From positions 1 to 14,481 of the forward strand of contig CALJPB010000134.1 of the NCBI GenBank assembly GCA_937981305.1: a stretch of 14,481 nucleotides of DNA. Direction: 5' to 3'. The stretch comes from an uncultured Selenomonas sp. GTDB lineage: Bacteria > Bacillota > Negativicutes > Selenomonadales > Selenomonadaceae. Of this stretch, positions 7,406 to 14,160 are shown one piece after another; within the stretch, counting starts at the first letter, position 1, and every line of letters begins with the position of its first letter. The notes beneath the pieces are model-generated. The model made no database searches and was not told where the DNA came from. It saw only the letters and a list, made by a program, of their open reading frames with translations. The position numbers and the translations under genes were made by a program.

Positions 7406-8295
7406 AAAACTACATCGTCACAGGAGCGGCGGGGTTTCTCGGCTGCAACCTTACAGAGCGGCTGATGCAGGAAGATAATGCACATATCTATGCCGTTGTG
7501 CGTCCGAACTCACCGCATAATGCACGCCTTGCGTCGTCGGAGCGGCTGACCATCGTACCCGCCGACCTGTCGGCGTATGCGCGTCTTGATGAGATGATTG
7601 GCACATCGTGCGAGGTGTTCTTCCACCTTGCGTGGCAGGGCGGACGCTATGACTTTGCGGCACAGTACGGGAATATCGCGGATACGCTTGACGCACTGGA
7701 GGCGGCGGCGCGTCTTGGCTGCCTCCGCTTTATCTGCACCGGCTCACAGGCGGAGTATGGGCGGCAAACAACGCTCATTACGGAGGAGACGTGTCCGCAT
7801 CCCGTCTGCGTCTATGGGGCTGCAAAGCTCGCTGCCTGTGCGCTCTCGCGGCAGCGTGCGGCAGATCTCGGTATCGCGTGGATCTGGGGACGCGGGTTCA
7901 GTCTCTATGGGCGATATGAACAGGAGGGGCGGATGCTGTCTGCACTCGTTCATGCGCTCAGGGCGGGAGAGCTTTTTTCGCTCTCCTCCTCGGCGGCGCA
8001 GAACTGGGACTATCTCTATGCCGCAGATGCTGCGGACGCGCTTCTTGCTCTTGCCGAACGGGGGCGCACGGGTGAGATCTACAACATCGCGCATGGCGGC
8101 TATCGTCCTCTGAGGGACTATATCGAAGAGGCGCGGGCAGTGATCGCTCCGCAGTGTGATGTCACCTATGGTGCGGCGGATGTGGATGTGGTTTCGCTGC
8201 AGCCGTCCGTGGAGAAGATTTGCCGTGATACGGGGTGGCATCCTGTGACTGATTTTGTGGATGGGCTGCGGTGCGGATATGGGCTTCTATCTTGA
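7402..8295 (+). CDS. NAD-dependent epimerase/dehydratase-type extended SDR, likely sugar-nucleotide ketoreductase
   Basis: I chose the GTG at 7402, which overlaps the preceding stop as GTGA and has GGAG at 7392-7395; a GTG at 7390 is the alternative. The 297-residue product is an extended short-chain dehydrogenase. It has the nucleotide-binding GAAGFLG at residues 8-14, a catalytic Ser115 in CTGSQAEYG, and Tyr138 and Lys142 in the YxxxK motif (VYGAAK). The C-terminal half, with YNIAHGG, should bind a sugar nucleotide. These enzymes reduce, epimerise or dehydrate NDP-sugars in the cytoplasm. Placed directly before an RfbH-type dehydrase, it is best read as the 4-ketoreductase that finishes a CDP-3,6-dideoxyhexose, as abequose synthase does, or a YerF-like reductase. 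The family is certain; the exact reaction is inference. Confidence 0.88.
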   Translation: MKNYIVTGAAGFLGCNLTERLMQEDNAHIYAVVRPNSPHNARLASSERLTIVPADLSAYARLDEMIGTSCEVFFHLAWQGGRYDFAAQYGNIADTLDALEAAARLGCLRFICTGSQAEYGRQTTLITEETCPHPVCVYGAAKLAACALSRQRAADLGIAWIWGRGFSLYGRYEQEGRMLSALVHALRAGELFSLSSSAAQNWDYLYAADAADALLALAERGRTGEIYNIAHGGYRPLRDYIEEARAVIAPQCDVTYGAADVDVVSLQPSVEKICRDTGWHPVTDFVDGLRCGYGLLS

Positions 8296-8328
8296 GAAGG
8301 AATCAATGTTAATGTATGGGAGTGCGAA

Positions 8329-9669
8329 ATGAGCGAGCAGGAGATGCGCAGGGAGATTCTTGCGTTGGTGCGGGAATACTGCGAAAAATATCATGCGCCG
8401 AAGGAAGGCTTTGCGCCGGGCGACCGTCTGCCGTATGCAGCACGCGTCTACGATCATGAGGAAATGGAGAACCTCGTTTCGAGTGCGCTTGAGTTCTGGC
8501 TGACGGCAGGGCACTATACGGAGGAGTTCGAGCATGGTCTTGCGGCATATCTTGGCATAAAGCACTGCTCGCTCGTCAACTCGGGTTCGTCGGCGAATCT
8601 TCTTGCCTTTATGGCACTCACGTCCCCGCTCCTCGGGGAGCGGGCTGTGCGGCGCGGCGATGAGGTTATCACGGTCGCGGCGGGATTTCCGACAACGGTC
8701 GCGCCGATCATCCAGTACGGCGCGGTACCCGTCTTTGTGGATGTGACGCTGCCGACGTACAATGTGGATGTCAGTCTCCTGGAGGGAGCTCGCTCAGAGC
8801 GGACAAAGGCGGTCATGATCGCGCATACGCTCGGCAATCCGTTCGATCTAGCGGCGGTCAAGGCGTTCTGTGACAGGCACAATCTCTGGCTCGTCGAGGA
8901 CAACTGCGACGCGCTTGGCTCGCAATACACGCTGCATGGGACGGAGCACTATACGGGCACGATTGGCGACATCGGCACGTCGAGCTTCTATCCGCCGCAT
9001 CATATGACGATGGGCGAGGGTGGCGCGGTCTATACAAATAATGCCCTGCTGCACCGCATTGTGCGCTCCCTGCGGGACTGGGGGCGTGACTGTATCTGTG
9101 CGTCAGGGCAGGACAATCTCTGCGGTCACCGTTTCGACCGGCAGGACGGAGAGCTGCCGCGCGGCTACGATCACAAATACGTCTATTCGCATTTCGGCTA
9201 TAATCTGAAGGCGACGGATCTGCAGGCGGCAATCGGCGTGGCGCAGCTGAAGAAGCTGCCGTCCTTTGTGGAGCGGCGGCGGCACAACTTTGCGCGGCTG
9301 CGGACAGCACTCGCGGATATGGAGGAGTTCTTTGTCCTGCCGGAGGCGACGGAGTACGCCGTTCCAAGCTGGTTTGGCTTCCTGCTGACCTGCCGCACGG
9401 GGGCTGACCGTGCCCGTGTTGTACGCTATATCGAGGAGCACGGCATACAGACGCGTATGCTCTTTGCGGGGAATCTGACGAAGCATCCCTGTTTTGATGC
9501 GATGCGTGCATCGGGCGAGAGCTATCGAATCGCGGGGGCACTCACAGAGACCGACCGCATTATGAACGATACGTTCTGGCTCGGGGTCTACCCGGGACTG
9601 ACGGATGAGAAGATCGACTATATGGCACGGATTGTGAAAGAGGCAGTGTCGGGAGAGTTGTGCAGTTAG
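8329..9669 (+). CDS. rfbH: RfbH-type CDP-4-keto-6-deoxy-D-glucose-3-dehydrase (E1)
   Basis: This 446-residue protein belongs to the DegT/DnrJ/EryC1/StrS aminotransferase fold, but the usual pyridoxal-phosphate lysine is replaced: the motif reads SFYPPHHMTMGEGG with His224-His225. This is the mark of the E1 dehydrase (RfbH/DdhC/AscC). E1 binds pyridoxamine phosphate and a 2Fe-2S cluster and removes the C3 hydroxyl of CDP-4-keto-6-deoxyglucose. The cluster ligands are also visible: Cys193 in EDNCDALGS, then Cys255, Cys257 and Cys265 in DCICASGQDNLC, giving the C-x-C-x7-C pattern known for E1. The length is close to the family norm. It needs CDP-glucose formed by RfbF and RfbG and a reductase partner (E3); none is in this window. 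The ATG at 8329 follows GGGAG at 8318-8322. The product feeds 3,6-dideoxyhexoses of surface polysaccharides. Confidence 0.93.
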   Translation: MSEQEMRREILALVREYCEKYHAPKEGFAPGDRLPYAARVYDHEEMENLVSSALEFWLTAGHYTEEFEHGLAAYLGIKHCSLVNSGSSANLLAFMALTSPLLGERAVRRGDEVITVAAGFPTTVAPIIQYGAVPVFVDVTLPTYNVDVSLLEGARSERTKAVMIAHTLGNPFDLAAVKAFCDRHNLWLVEDNCDALGSQYTLHGTEHYTGTIGDIGTSSFYPPHHMTMGEGGAVYTNNALLHRIVRSLRDWGRDCICASGQDNLCGHRFDRQDGELPRGYDHKYVYSHFGYNLKATDLQAAIGVAQLKKLPSFVERRRHNFARLRTALADMEEFFVLPEATEYAVPSWFGFLLTCRTGADRARVVRYIEEHGIQTRMLFAGNLTKHPCFDAMRASGESYRIAGALTETDRIMNDTFWLGVYPGLTDEKIDYMARIVKEAVSGELCS

Positions 9670-9687
9670 CCTGGGAGGTAAAATGCT

Positions 9688-12006
9688 ATGACGGAACAGG
9701 AATATCTCTCTGCGGTCGAACAGATCCGTGTCGATATCAAGGACGGCGGGGCTCGGCTCCAGCGAGCTGAGGAGGCTCTTGCGGGGCTGCGCCGCATTTT
9801 TCCCAAACGACTGCCGTATCTCTGCGCCGAGATAGAGCTGCTGCTTGCCAAGGGGGAGGATCGGGAGCGATGCCGCAATGCGATTGACTATGTGCTCCAA
9901 GAGTTTTATCCGCAGGAAGGCGTTTCGGATCTGCTTGCGCTAAAAGGCAGCACGTTTTCAGAGGACACGCCTGAATGGCGGCAGCTGCAGTTCCTGTTGG
10001 ATGTCTATCGGACGGAGGGAATGCCGGAGCAGCCGTTTGTTCAGCTCGATGCGATGAAACGGCAATTTCTTGCGGGGAACGGAGATGCGGAGGAGTTGCA
10101 CGCGCTTGCGGAGCAGTACTATGTGACGCGCAACACGCTTCTCTCCGCCGTCTTGATGATGGCGTGGTGCCGGCAGACGGGGCGGATGGAACACTACGAA
10201 GACCATGTCCTTTTGGATGCCGGGCAGCCGCATCTGCACCCTGTATTTCACGGGAATTTTACGTATTTGGCACGGATGATGACGGATGGGGGGCGGTATA
10301 CGTTCCTGCTGGTTGACGATGCTGCGGGCGATCACGCGGATATGGAGATACTTGCGGATGCACTTGCGATGCTGGGACAGCAGGCAATCCTCCTGCGGGA
10401 GAGCGGTGCGGTTCGGGAGGCGTGTGATGCGGATGCTTGTGCACAGGAGTGTATACAGGCGGCGGAGATTTCCCGCGGGCACATTATTGTTGCGACAACG
10501 CAGTGCCGCACCGCCTCCGGCACTGTTGTCGATGTTACGCCTGCCGTCATCCGTCTCCTCGCGCGGAGCATTGTGCAGGAGGCTCCTTTGATCGTATTCG
10601 CACGCGATGTGCGCATGGGGGAACTCCATCGGAAGACCGCCCTCGGCGGCGATATTCAGCGTCTTTCGCATTGTCTGCCGCCCCGATTTTCCTATGGGCT
10701 GTCGTTTGCGTGGGCGGGCGATTATCTTCGGTACGCCAGCTATCTCTACGGGGAATCTGTGGAGGAGCTCCTTGCGGCTCCTGCGTCCTGTGATTTTTCG
10801 ATTGTGATTCCCGTGTGCGGCGTATCCGATACCCTGCCGTATACGCTGCAAACCTGTCTGTCTCTGGACTATGAGGGCAGCTATGAGATCGTTCTGAGTG
10901 ATAATTCGGACGATGGGTGTACCGCTGTGCGCGACCTCTGCGCGGAAATTGGAGATCCGCGCATTCGCTACTATAAGACACCGCGCGTTCTCTATCTGGA
11001 TAAAAGTTTTGAGTATGCCTTTCTCCATGCGCGTGGCGCATTCATTCTGTCAATTGGGGCGGACGACGGCATCTGTCCGTGGGCACTTCGGTATTTGGAC
11101 AAAGCCCTTGCGGCTCATCCCGATGAGCCCTTGTTTGGATGGAAGCGGGGACTTTATACATGGCAGGGGCTCTTGCCGCACGAGCGCAGTTTTTTGCAGA
11201 TCTTTTTGCACGATCCGAATGCGTCGTCTCTTTACGCCAGGATGGGGCTGTCCTCGTGTCAGGATGAAGTGATCGCGCACATTGATGATGTCTTTTACCA
11301 TTTGCCGGTGCTTTATATCAACTCCGGATTTCGCCGCAGCTATCTGCGGACGTTGCTGCACAGGACGGGCAGACTGCTCGACGGGTGCAGCCAGGATCTC
11401 TATATGGGAACGGTCAATTTCCTTCTGAACGACCATTTCATCCGCATTGATGCGCCGCTTACGTTCGCCGGAATGTCGGGCAAGTCGATCGGTGCGGGGA
11501 CGCAACGTTATCATTCGGATGTGGACGCAGCGGCTTTTGCCGGGATGCAAAAAAAACGCGCACATGAGCAGACCGGTGAGTATGTGCCGCGTGATGCAGA
11601 GTATCGTGTGCCCTGTATTGATACGGCCGGAATGTATGGCTTTTACGCAACAATCTTGCGACTGCAGGAGATGGGGGCGACGGACACAGAGCTCTCGTGG
11701 AATGGTCTTTTTGATCATTTGGTTCAGAATATGTATGTGTCCGATATCCGGCTGGAGCGGTTCTTTGGAACGTTTCTGTATGCGGCTTCCCTATGCGGCG
11801 GACAGACATATGAACCGTGCAGAGCATTCTATGCGTCCGTTTGTGCAGAACCGAAGATGGTCGAGTCGCCAGAGGCGGAGTTTTTCAGCGACTATCGGCT
11901 GGGATACGATGCGACGTATCAGAAGCTGACCTTGGATGCGCACGCGTTTGACTGTCATAATATTGCGGATGCCGTAAGTATTACGGCGCGGATTCTGAAT
12001 CTCTGA
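9688..12006 (+). CDS. Large protein with GT2-type glycosyltransferase domain
   Basis: The ATG at 9688 has GGGAGG at 9673-9678. The product has 772 residues, more than twice a single GT2 domain. A GT-A catalytic domain lies at about residues 370-640: it opens with FSIVIPVCGVSDTLPYTLQT, continues with IVLSDNSDDGC, and has the acidic metal-binding site SIGADDG (Asp459, Asp460). The first 110 residues look helical and repeat-like, with no clear TPR match. Residues 200-350 include YTFLLVDDAAGDHADMEILADAL and an alternating strand-helix pattern I cannot assign; the last 130 residues are also unassigned. No signal peptide or membrane segment is seen, so it should act in the cytoplasm. It is the last gene of the operon and ends just before a terminator. 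A role in glycan or glycoprotein assembly is inferred; donor and acceptor are unknown. Confidence 0.85.
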   Translation: MTEQEYLSAVEQIRVDIKDGGARLQRAEEALAGLRRIFPKRLPYLCAEIELLLAKGEDRERCRNAIDYVLQEFYPQEGVSDLLALKGSTFSEDTPEWRQLQFLLDVYRTEGMPEQPFVQLDAMKRQFLAGNGDAEELHALAEQYYVTRNTLLSAVLMMAWCRQTGRMEHYEDHVLLDAGQPHLHPVFHGNFTYLARMMTDGGRYTFLLVDDAAGDHADMEILADALAMLGQQAILLRESGAVREACDADACAQECIQAAEISRGHIIVATTQCRTASGTVVDVTPAVIRLLARSIVQEAPLIVFARDVRMGELHRKTALGGDIQRLSHCLPPRFSYGLSFAWAGDYLRYASYLYGESVEELLAAPASCDFSIVIPVCGVSDTLPYTLQTCLSLDYEGSYEIVLSDNSDDGCTAVRDLCAEIGDPRIRYYKTPRVLYLDKSFEYAFLHARGAFILSIGADDGICPWALRYLDKALAAHPDEPLFGWKRGLYTWQGLLPHERSFLQIFLHDPNASSLYARMGLSSCQDEVIAHIDDVFYHLPVLYINSGFRRSYLRTLLHRTGRLLDGCSQDLYMGTVNFLLNDHFIRIDAPLTFAGMSGKSIGAGTQRYHSDVDAAAFAGMQKKRAHEQTGEYVPRDAEYRVPCIDTAGMYGFYATILRLQEMGATDTELSWNGLFDHLVQNMYVSDIRLERFFGTFLYAASLCGGQTYEPCRAFYASVCAEPKMVESPEAEFFSDYRLGYDATYQKLTLDAHAFDCHNIADAVSITARILNL

Positions 12007-12021
12007 CCGTGTGTACGGTAT

Positions 12022-13170
12022 TCAGTGTTGCGGAGGTGTTTCCTCCGCTCTTTTCTTGCGCTGCGGACGGATGGTGATGAGGAAGGCGGTGGCATAGGCG
12101 GTGATGGGGATGGCGCAGAGGAGGCCGATGCTGCCGATGAGGGAGCGTGCGATCTCGGTGGCGATCATGTTGAGGTTCATGACGTGCAGCAGGGGGAGGT
12201 CGGGCTGGGCCGAGATGAGGAGGAGGAGTGGGAGTGCGCCGCCGATGTAGGCGAGGACGAGGGTATTCGCCATCGTACCCATGACATCGCGCCCGACGCT
12301 GAGCCCCGAGGCGACGAGGGTCTGAAAGTTCGTGCGCGGAGCGAGCTGTTTCATCTCGTACTGGGCGGAGGCGATGGAGACGGCAACATCCATGACCGCG
12401 CCGAGTGCGCCGAGGACGATGCCCGCAAAGAGCAGGTCGCGAAAGTCCACGTCCTTGAGGTAGAGCGCCTTGAGCATCCCCGCCTGTTCCTCGTCGATGC
12501 CTGTGAGGTAGGCGCAGTGAATGACGAGGAGGGCGAGCAGCGATGCGATGAGGATGCCGCCGACTGTGCCGATGATCGCACCGGCGGACTTGACGTTACG
12601 TCCGTTCACGATGAGCTGGGTCGCAAGCGTGATGACCGCGCCGATGAGGATCGTCCAGAGGATGATGTGCGAGGGCGCAAGGAGGATGAGTGCGATCAGC
12701 CCCTTTGCGATGAGGAGGACGGCGAAGAGGAGGACGAGGAGCGCCTTTGCGCCGGTCATGCCGCCAAAGAGGATGAGGAGCGCGGAAAAGCCGAGCAGCA
12801 GCAGAAGGATGGCGGGCAGTCGGTCATAGTCGGATATGGCATAGCCTGCACCCTCTGCGCGCACGATGAGGCGGTCGCCTTCCTGCGGGTGGATGTCGAA
12901 TGCGGGATTGTTCAGTGTACGGTGGACGATCACTGCCTCTGTCCCGCTGTCCGCACCGGAGTCGAGGCGGATGCGTACGTCGTATTGTTTGCTGCCGGGG
13001 GCAAATGCCTTGATCTCGTTCTCTGCCTCCGTGACGTGCAGCACCTCGGCCTTGTACGTCGGCGGATCGCCGTCCTCGCCGGCGGGCAGGCAGGTGGCGG
13101 CGTAGAGCACGGCGGCGAGAGTGAGGCAGATACCGAGGATGCGGGTGAAATGCTGCGGTTGGATCTTCAT
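12022..13170 (-). CDS. YibE/F-family multi-pass membrane protein
   Basis: I start this at 13170, where the ATG is preceded by an AAAGGA site; an in-frame ATG at 13218 lacks a ribosome binding site. The product has 382 residues. One N-terminal membrane segment (about 10-28) is followed by an extracytoplasmic stretch (about 30-115) and then seven or so membrane segments near 117-136, 141-163, 168-188, 196-218, 245-266, 297-320 and 336-366. The tail is basic and then polar. Family hallmarks include the early barrel-like region with FDIHPQEGDRLIV, the conserved stretch GALGAVMDVAVSIASA and later GRDVMGTMANTLVLAYIGG. YibE/F proteins are widespread in Firmicutes and have no firmly established function; a transport role is often supposed. 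It converges on the glycan operon and is divergent from the small genes to the right. Confidence 0.9.
   Translation of the reverse strand: MKIQPQHFTRILGICLTLAAVLYAATCLPAGEDGDPPTYKAEVLHVTEAENEIKAFAPGSKQYDVRIRLDSGADSGTEAVIVHRTLNNPAFDIHPQEGDRLIVRAEGAGYAISDYDRLPAILLLLLGFSALLILFGGMTGAKALLVLLFAVLLIAKGLIALILLAPSHIILWTILIGAVITLATQLIVNGRNVKSAGAIIGTVGGILIASLLALLVIHCAYLTGIDEEQAGMLKALYLKDVDFRDLLFAGIVLGALGAVMDVAVSIASAQYEMKQLAPRTNFQTLVASGLSVGRDVMGTMANTLVLAYIGGALPLLLLISAQPDLPLLHVMNLNMIATEIARSLIGSIGLLCAIPITAYATAFLITIRPQRKKRAEETPPQH
12030..12057 (+). terminator. Intrinsic terminator ending the glycan operon
   Basis: GCGGAGG (12030-12036) and CCTCCGC (12042-12048) form a perfect 7-base stem around the loop TGTTT. 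The T-rich run TCTTTTCTT follows. It lies 23 bases after the stop of the GT2 gene, and inside the 3' coding end of the convergent membrane-protein gene. Confidence 0.85.
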
Positions 13171-13206
13171 TGGGACATCCTTTCGTGGAATGTTTTGATG
13201 ATTGGG

Positions 13207-13227
13207 ATTATCATACACAGTGATAAT
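13207..13227. promoter_or_regulatory. Operator-like inverted repeat, 7-7-7
   Basis: ATTATCA (13207-13213) and TGATAAT (13221-13227) are perfect inverted repeats separated by 7 bases. They flank or overlap the expected start region of the leftward YibE/F transcript, so a repressor site is plausible. The half sites resemble Fur half sites, but the order is reversed and the spacing is wrong for a classical Fur box. Confidence 0.45.
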
Positions 13228-13252
13228 GATATTTAGATGAGTATGATGTCAA
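13226..13252 (-). promoter_or_regulatory. Candidate leftward promoter for the YibE/F gene
   Basis: Read on the - strand, TTGACA (13252-13247) is followed after 15 bases by TATCAT (13231-13226), five of six matches to the -10 consensus. The short spacer makes it weaker than the rightward promoter. The start would fall within the 7-7-7 inverted repeat. Confidence 0.4.
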
Positions 13253-13286
13253 TAGTTATTCCTGATTATCTTGAAACTATTGACAT
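13246..13286. promoter_or_regulatory. Perfect 12-base inverted repeat carrying -35 elements on both strands
   Basis: ATGTCAATAGTT (13246-13257) and AACTATTGACAT (13275-13286) are perfectly complementary arms with a 17-base centre. Each arm contains TTGACA reading outwards: 13280-13285 on the + strand and 13252-13247 on the - strand. It therefore sits over both divergent promoters and is a good candidate for a shared operator. Confidence 0.6.
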
Positions 13287-13308
13287 ATTCGTCATTCTCA
13301 CATATACT
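13280..13308 (+). promoter_or_regulatory. Sigma-70 promoter for the rightward small genes
   Basis: TTGACA (13280-13285) and TATACT (13303-13308) are separated by exactly 17 bases, which is consensus at -35 and five of six at -10. Transcription would start near 13315 and run into the 66-residue gene with a leader of about 195 bases. Confidence 0.75.
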
Positions 13309-13365
13309 GAGAACAACACGATGGTTCCAGAGAGGACACCGGCACTGCTGCGGTTCTCATGGCGC

Positions 13366-13510
13366 AGGAATTATCATCGTCGAACGAATCTGCTCAGGGA
13401 AGCCGCAAGCCGGCCTTTGGGGGATGAGGAGACGTTCACTCGATATGAGGCAAAGCGCCAAGAAGCAAAATGCCCTGATTTGGGCAATAGAACAGAGGAG
13501 GAATTATCAT
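13366..13510 (+). repeat. 12-base direct repeat, second copy covering a ribosome binding site and start codon
   Basis: AGGAATTATCAT occurs at 13366-13377 and again at 13499-13510. The second copy spans part of the AGGAGG site and the first two bases of the ATG at 13509; both copies are followed closely by TCGAA. The first copy has no start codon. It may be the trace of a local duplication of the translation start. Confidence 0.5.
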
Positions 13511-13709
13511 GTTCTCGAAGACAGATTTCTGGATTGGCCTTGCTGTTGGTGCGGTTGCAGGTATTTTTGGCTACCGCTTCATGCAGGAGCGCACGCAGCA
13601 GCTTGCGGCTCTTGAGGCTGGTCAGGCGGATCTTTCGCTGGCGGAGCTCCAGCGTCAGAAGGAGGAGCTTGAGGATCTGATTGCGGCGCAGTCTGCATCG
13701 GAGAAGTAA
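13509..13709 (+). CDS. Small membrane-anchored coiled-coil protein, 66 residues
   Basis: The ATG at 13509 has a perfect AGGAGG at 13496-13501 with 7-base spacing. Residues 8-25 (FWIGLAVGAVAGIFGYRF) form one membrane helix with small residues; the rest (about 26-62) is a charged, Leu/Glu/Gln-rich helix that could be a coiled coil. The shape resembles small membrane-anchored helical proteins of the YtxH kind, but I do not claim that family. No function can be assigned. It has its own promoter upstream and a strong terminator right after it, so it is probably expressed mainly as a single gene. The neighbouring HMA-like gene suggests a link to membrane metal handling, which is only a guess from position. 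Confidence 0.75.
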   Translation: MFSKTDFWIGLAVGAVAGIFGYRFMQERTQQLAALEAGQADLSLAELQRQKEELEDLIAAQSASEK

Positions 13710-13729
13710 AAGAGCGTTCCACTGGGCTC

Positions 13730-13765
13730 GGGGCTGTTGCGCGGCATCGCGCACAGCCCCTTTTT
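13730..13765 (+). terminator. Strong intrinsic terminator after the 66-residue gene
   Basis: GGGGCTGT (13730-13737) pairs with ACAGCCCC (13753-13760). After a single bulged T, GCGCG (13739-13743) pairs with CGCGC (13748-13752) around the loop GCAT. TTTTT (13761-13765) follows. The long GC-rich stem should stop most transcripts before the HMA-like gene. Confidence 0.9.
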
Positions 13766-13776
13766 CAAAAAATACA

Positions 13777-13796
13777 CTGCAGTACAGGTACTGCAG
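13777..13796. promoter_or_regulatory. 20-base operator-like palindrome upstream of the HMA-like gene
   Basis: CTGCAGTAC (13777-13785) and GTACTGCAG (13788-13796) are perfect inverted repeats around AG. The site lies 53 bases before the next start codon and just after a terminator, where a new promoter is expected. No clear -35/-10 pair could be assigned around it. Confidence 0.5.
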
Positions 13797-13848
13797 AATA
13801 TCGTAGACGGAAGGAAACATAAAAAGAAAGGGAGGAAACGATTTCCCC

Positions 13849-14160
13849 ATGAATATCTTCGATACGATCAAGAATGCGATACCGCAGTCGGCGGTGGATG
13901 TATTCGTCCGTACGACGGATATCGCATCCTATATGCCGGGGCGCGTGCGTCTCTACAGCAAGCAGCTTGTGAACAATGCGACGCTTGAGGCCGAGGTGCA
14001 GGCTCGTCTTGGAACACTCGCGGAAATCGAGCGCGTGGAGACGAATATCGAGACGGGTTCGATCCTTATCACGTACGAGCCGGAGCGTCTGCGTGCGAAC
14101 GCCCAGCTGCGCCGCGTGGAGGAGTATATGCGCACCCATGCGAGGAGGAGGGCATCATGA
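13849..14160 (+). CDS. Small HMA-like domain protein without CxxC
   Basis: The product has 103 residues. After a short N-terminal helix, residues 25-80 follow the ferredoxin-like heavy-metal-associated pattern: SYMPGRVRLY (PGRVR at 30-34), a helix with LEAEVQARL, then IERVETNIETGSILITYEP. This matches small HMA-like proteins that sit beside or inside P-type ATPases. The usual CxxC metal site is absent, and there is no cysteine at all, so direct soft-metal binding by that motif is unlikely. The C terminus is very basic (RTHARRRAS). The ATG at 13849 has GGGAGG about 13 bases upstream, a long spacing. The stop overlaps the next start as ATGA. A metal ATPase gene further right would support a transport role, but it lies outside the window. 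Confidence 0.75.
   Translation: MNIFDTIKNAIPQSAVDVFVRTTDIASYMPGRVRLYSKQLVNNATLEAEVQARLGTLAEIERVETNIETGSILITYEPERLRANAQLRRVEEYMRTHARRRAS

Larger units (their letters stand above)
13171..13508. other. Non-coding divergent regulatory region
   Basis: About 338 bases separate the divergent YibE/F gene and the 66-residue gene. The left part (13200-13310) is AT-rich and holds two inverted repeats and at least one good promoter. The right part (13309-13508) would be a leader of nearly 200 bases for the rightward transcript. No convincing coding frame with a ribosome binding site was seen in it. Confidence 0.7.

Noticed and set aside
12006..12019. ACCGT-GTGT-ACGGT hairpin as a terminator for the YibE/F gene
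   Set aside because: The stem is only five bases and no T-run follows on the - strand.
12025..13236. Open + strand frame of 403 codons opposite the YibE/F gene
   Set aside because: Its translation is an odd run of Asp, Glu and Gly, the expected shadow of a hydrophobic membrane protein on the other strand. The - strand gene has the better start and clear membrane segments.
13222..13240. Possible Fur box
   Set aside because: Only the first ten bases match the 19-base consensus without a break, and the second half is poor. I reported the nearby inverted repeat instead.
13237..13680. Possible 147-codon + strand gene in the intergenic region
   Set aside because: It lacks a ribosome binding site, begins before the predicted transcription start, and overlaps the well-initiated 66-residue gene in another frame.
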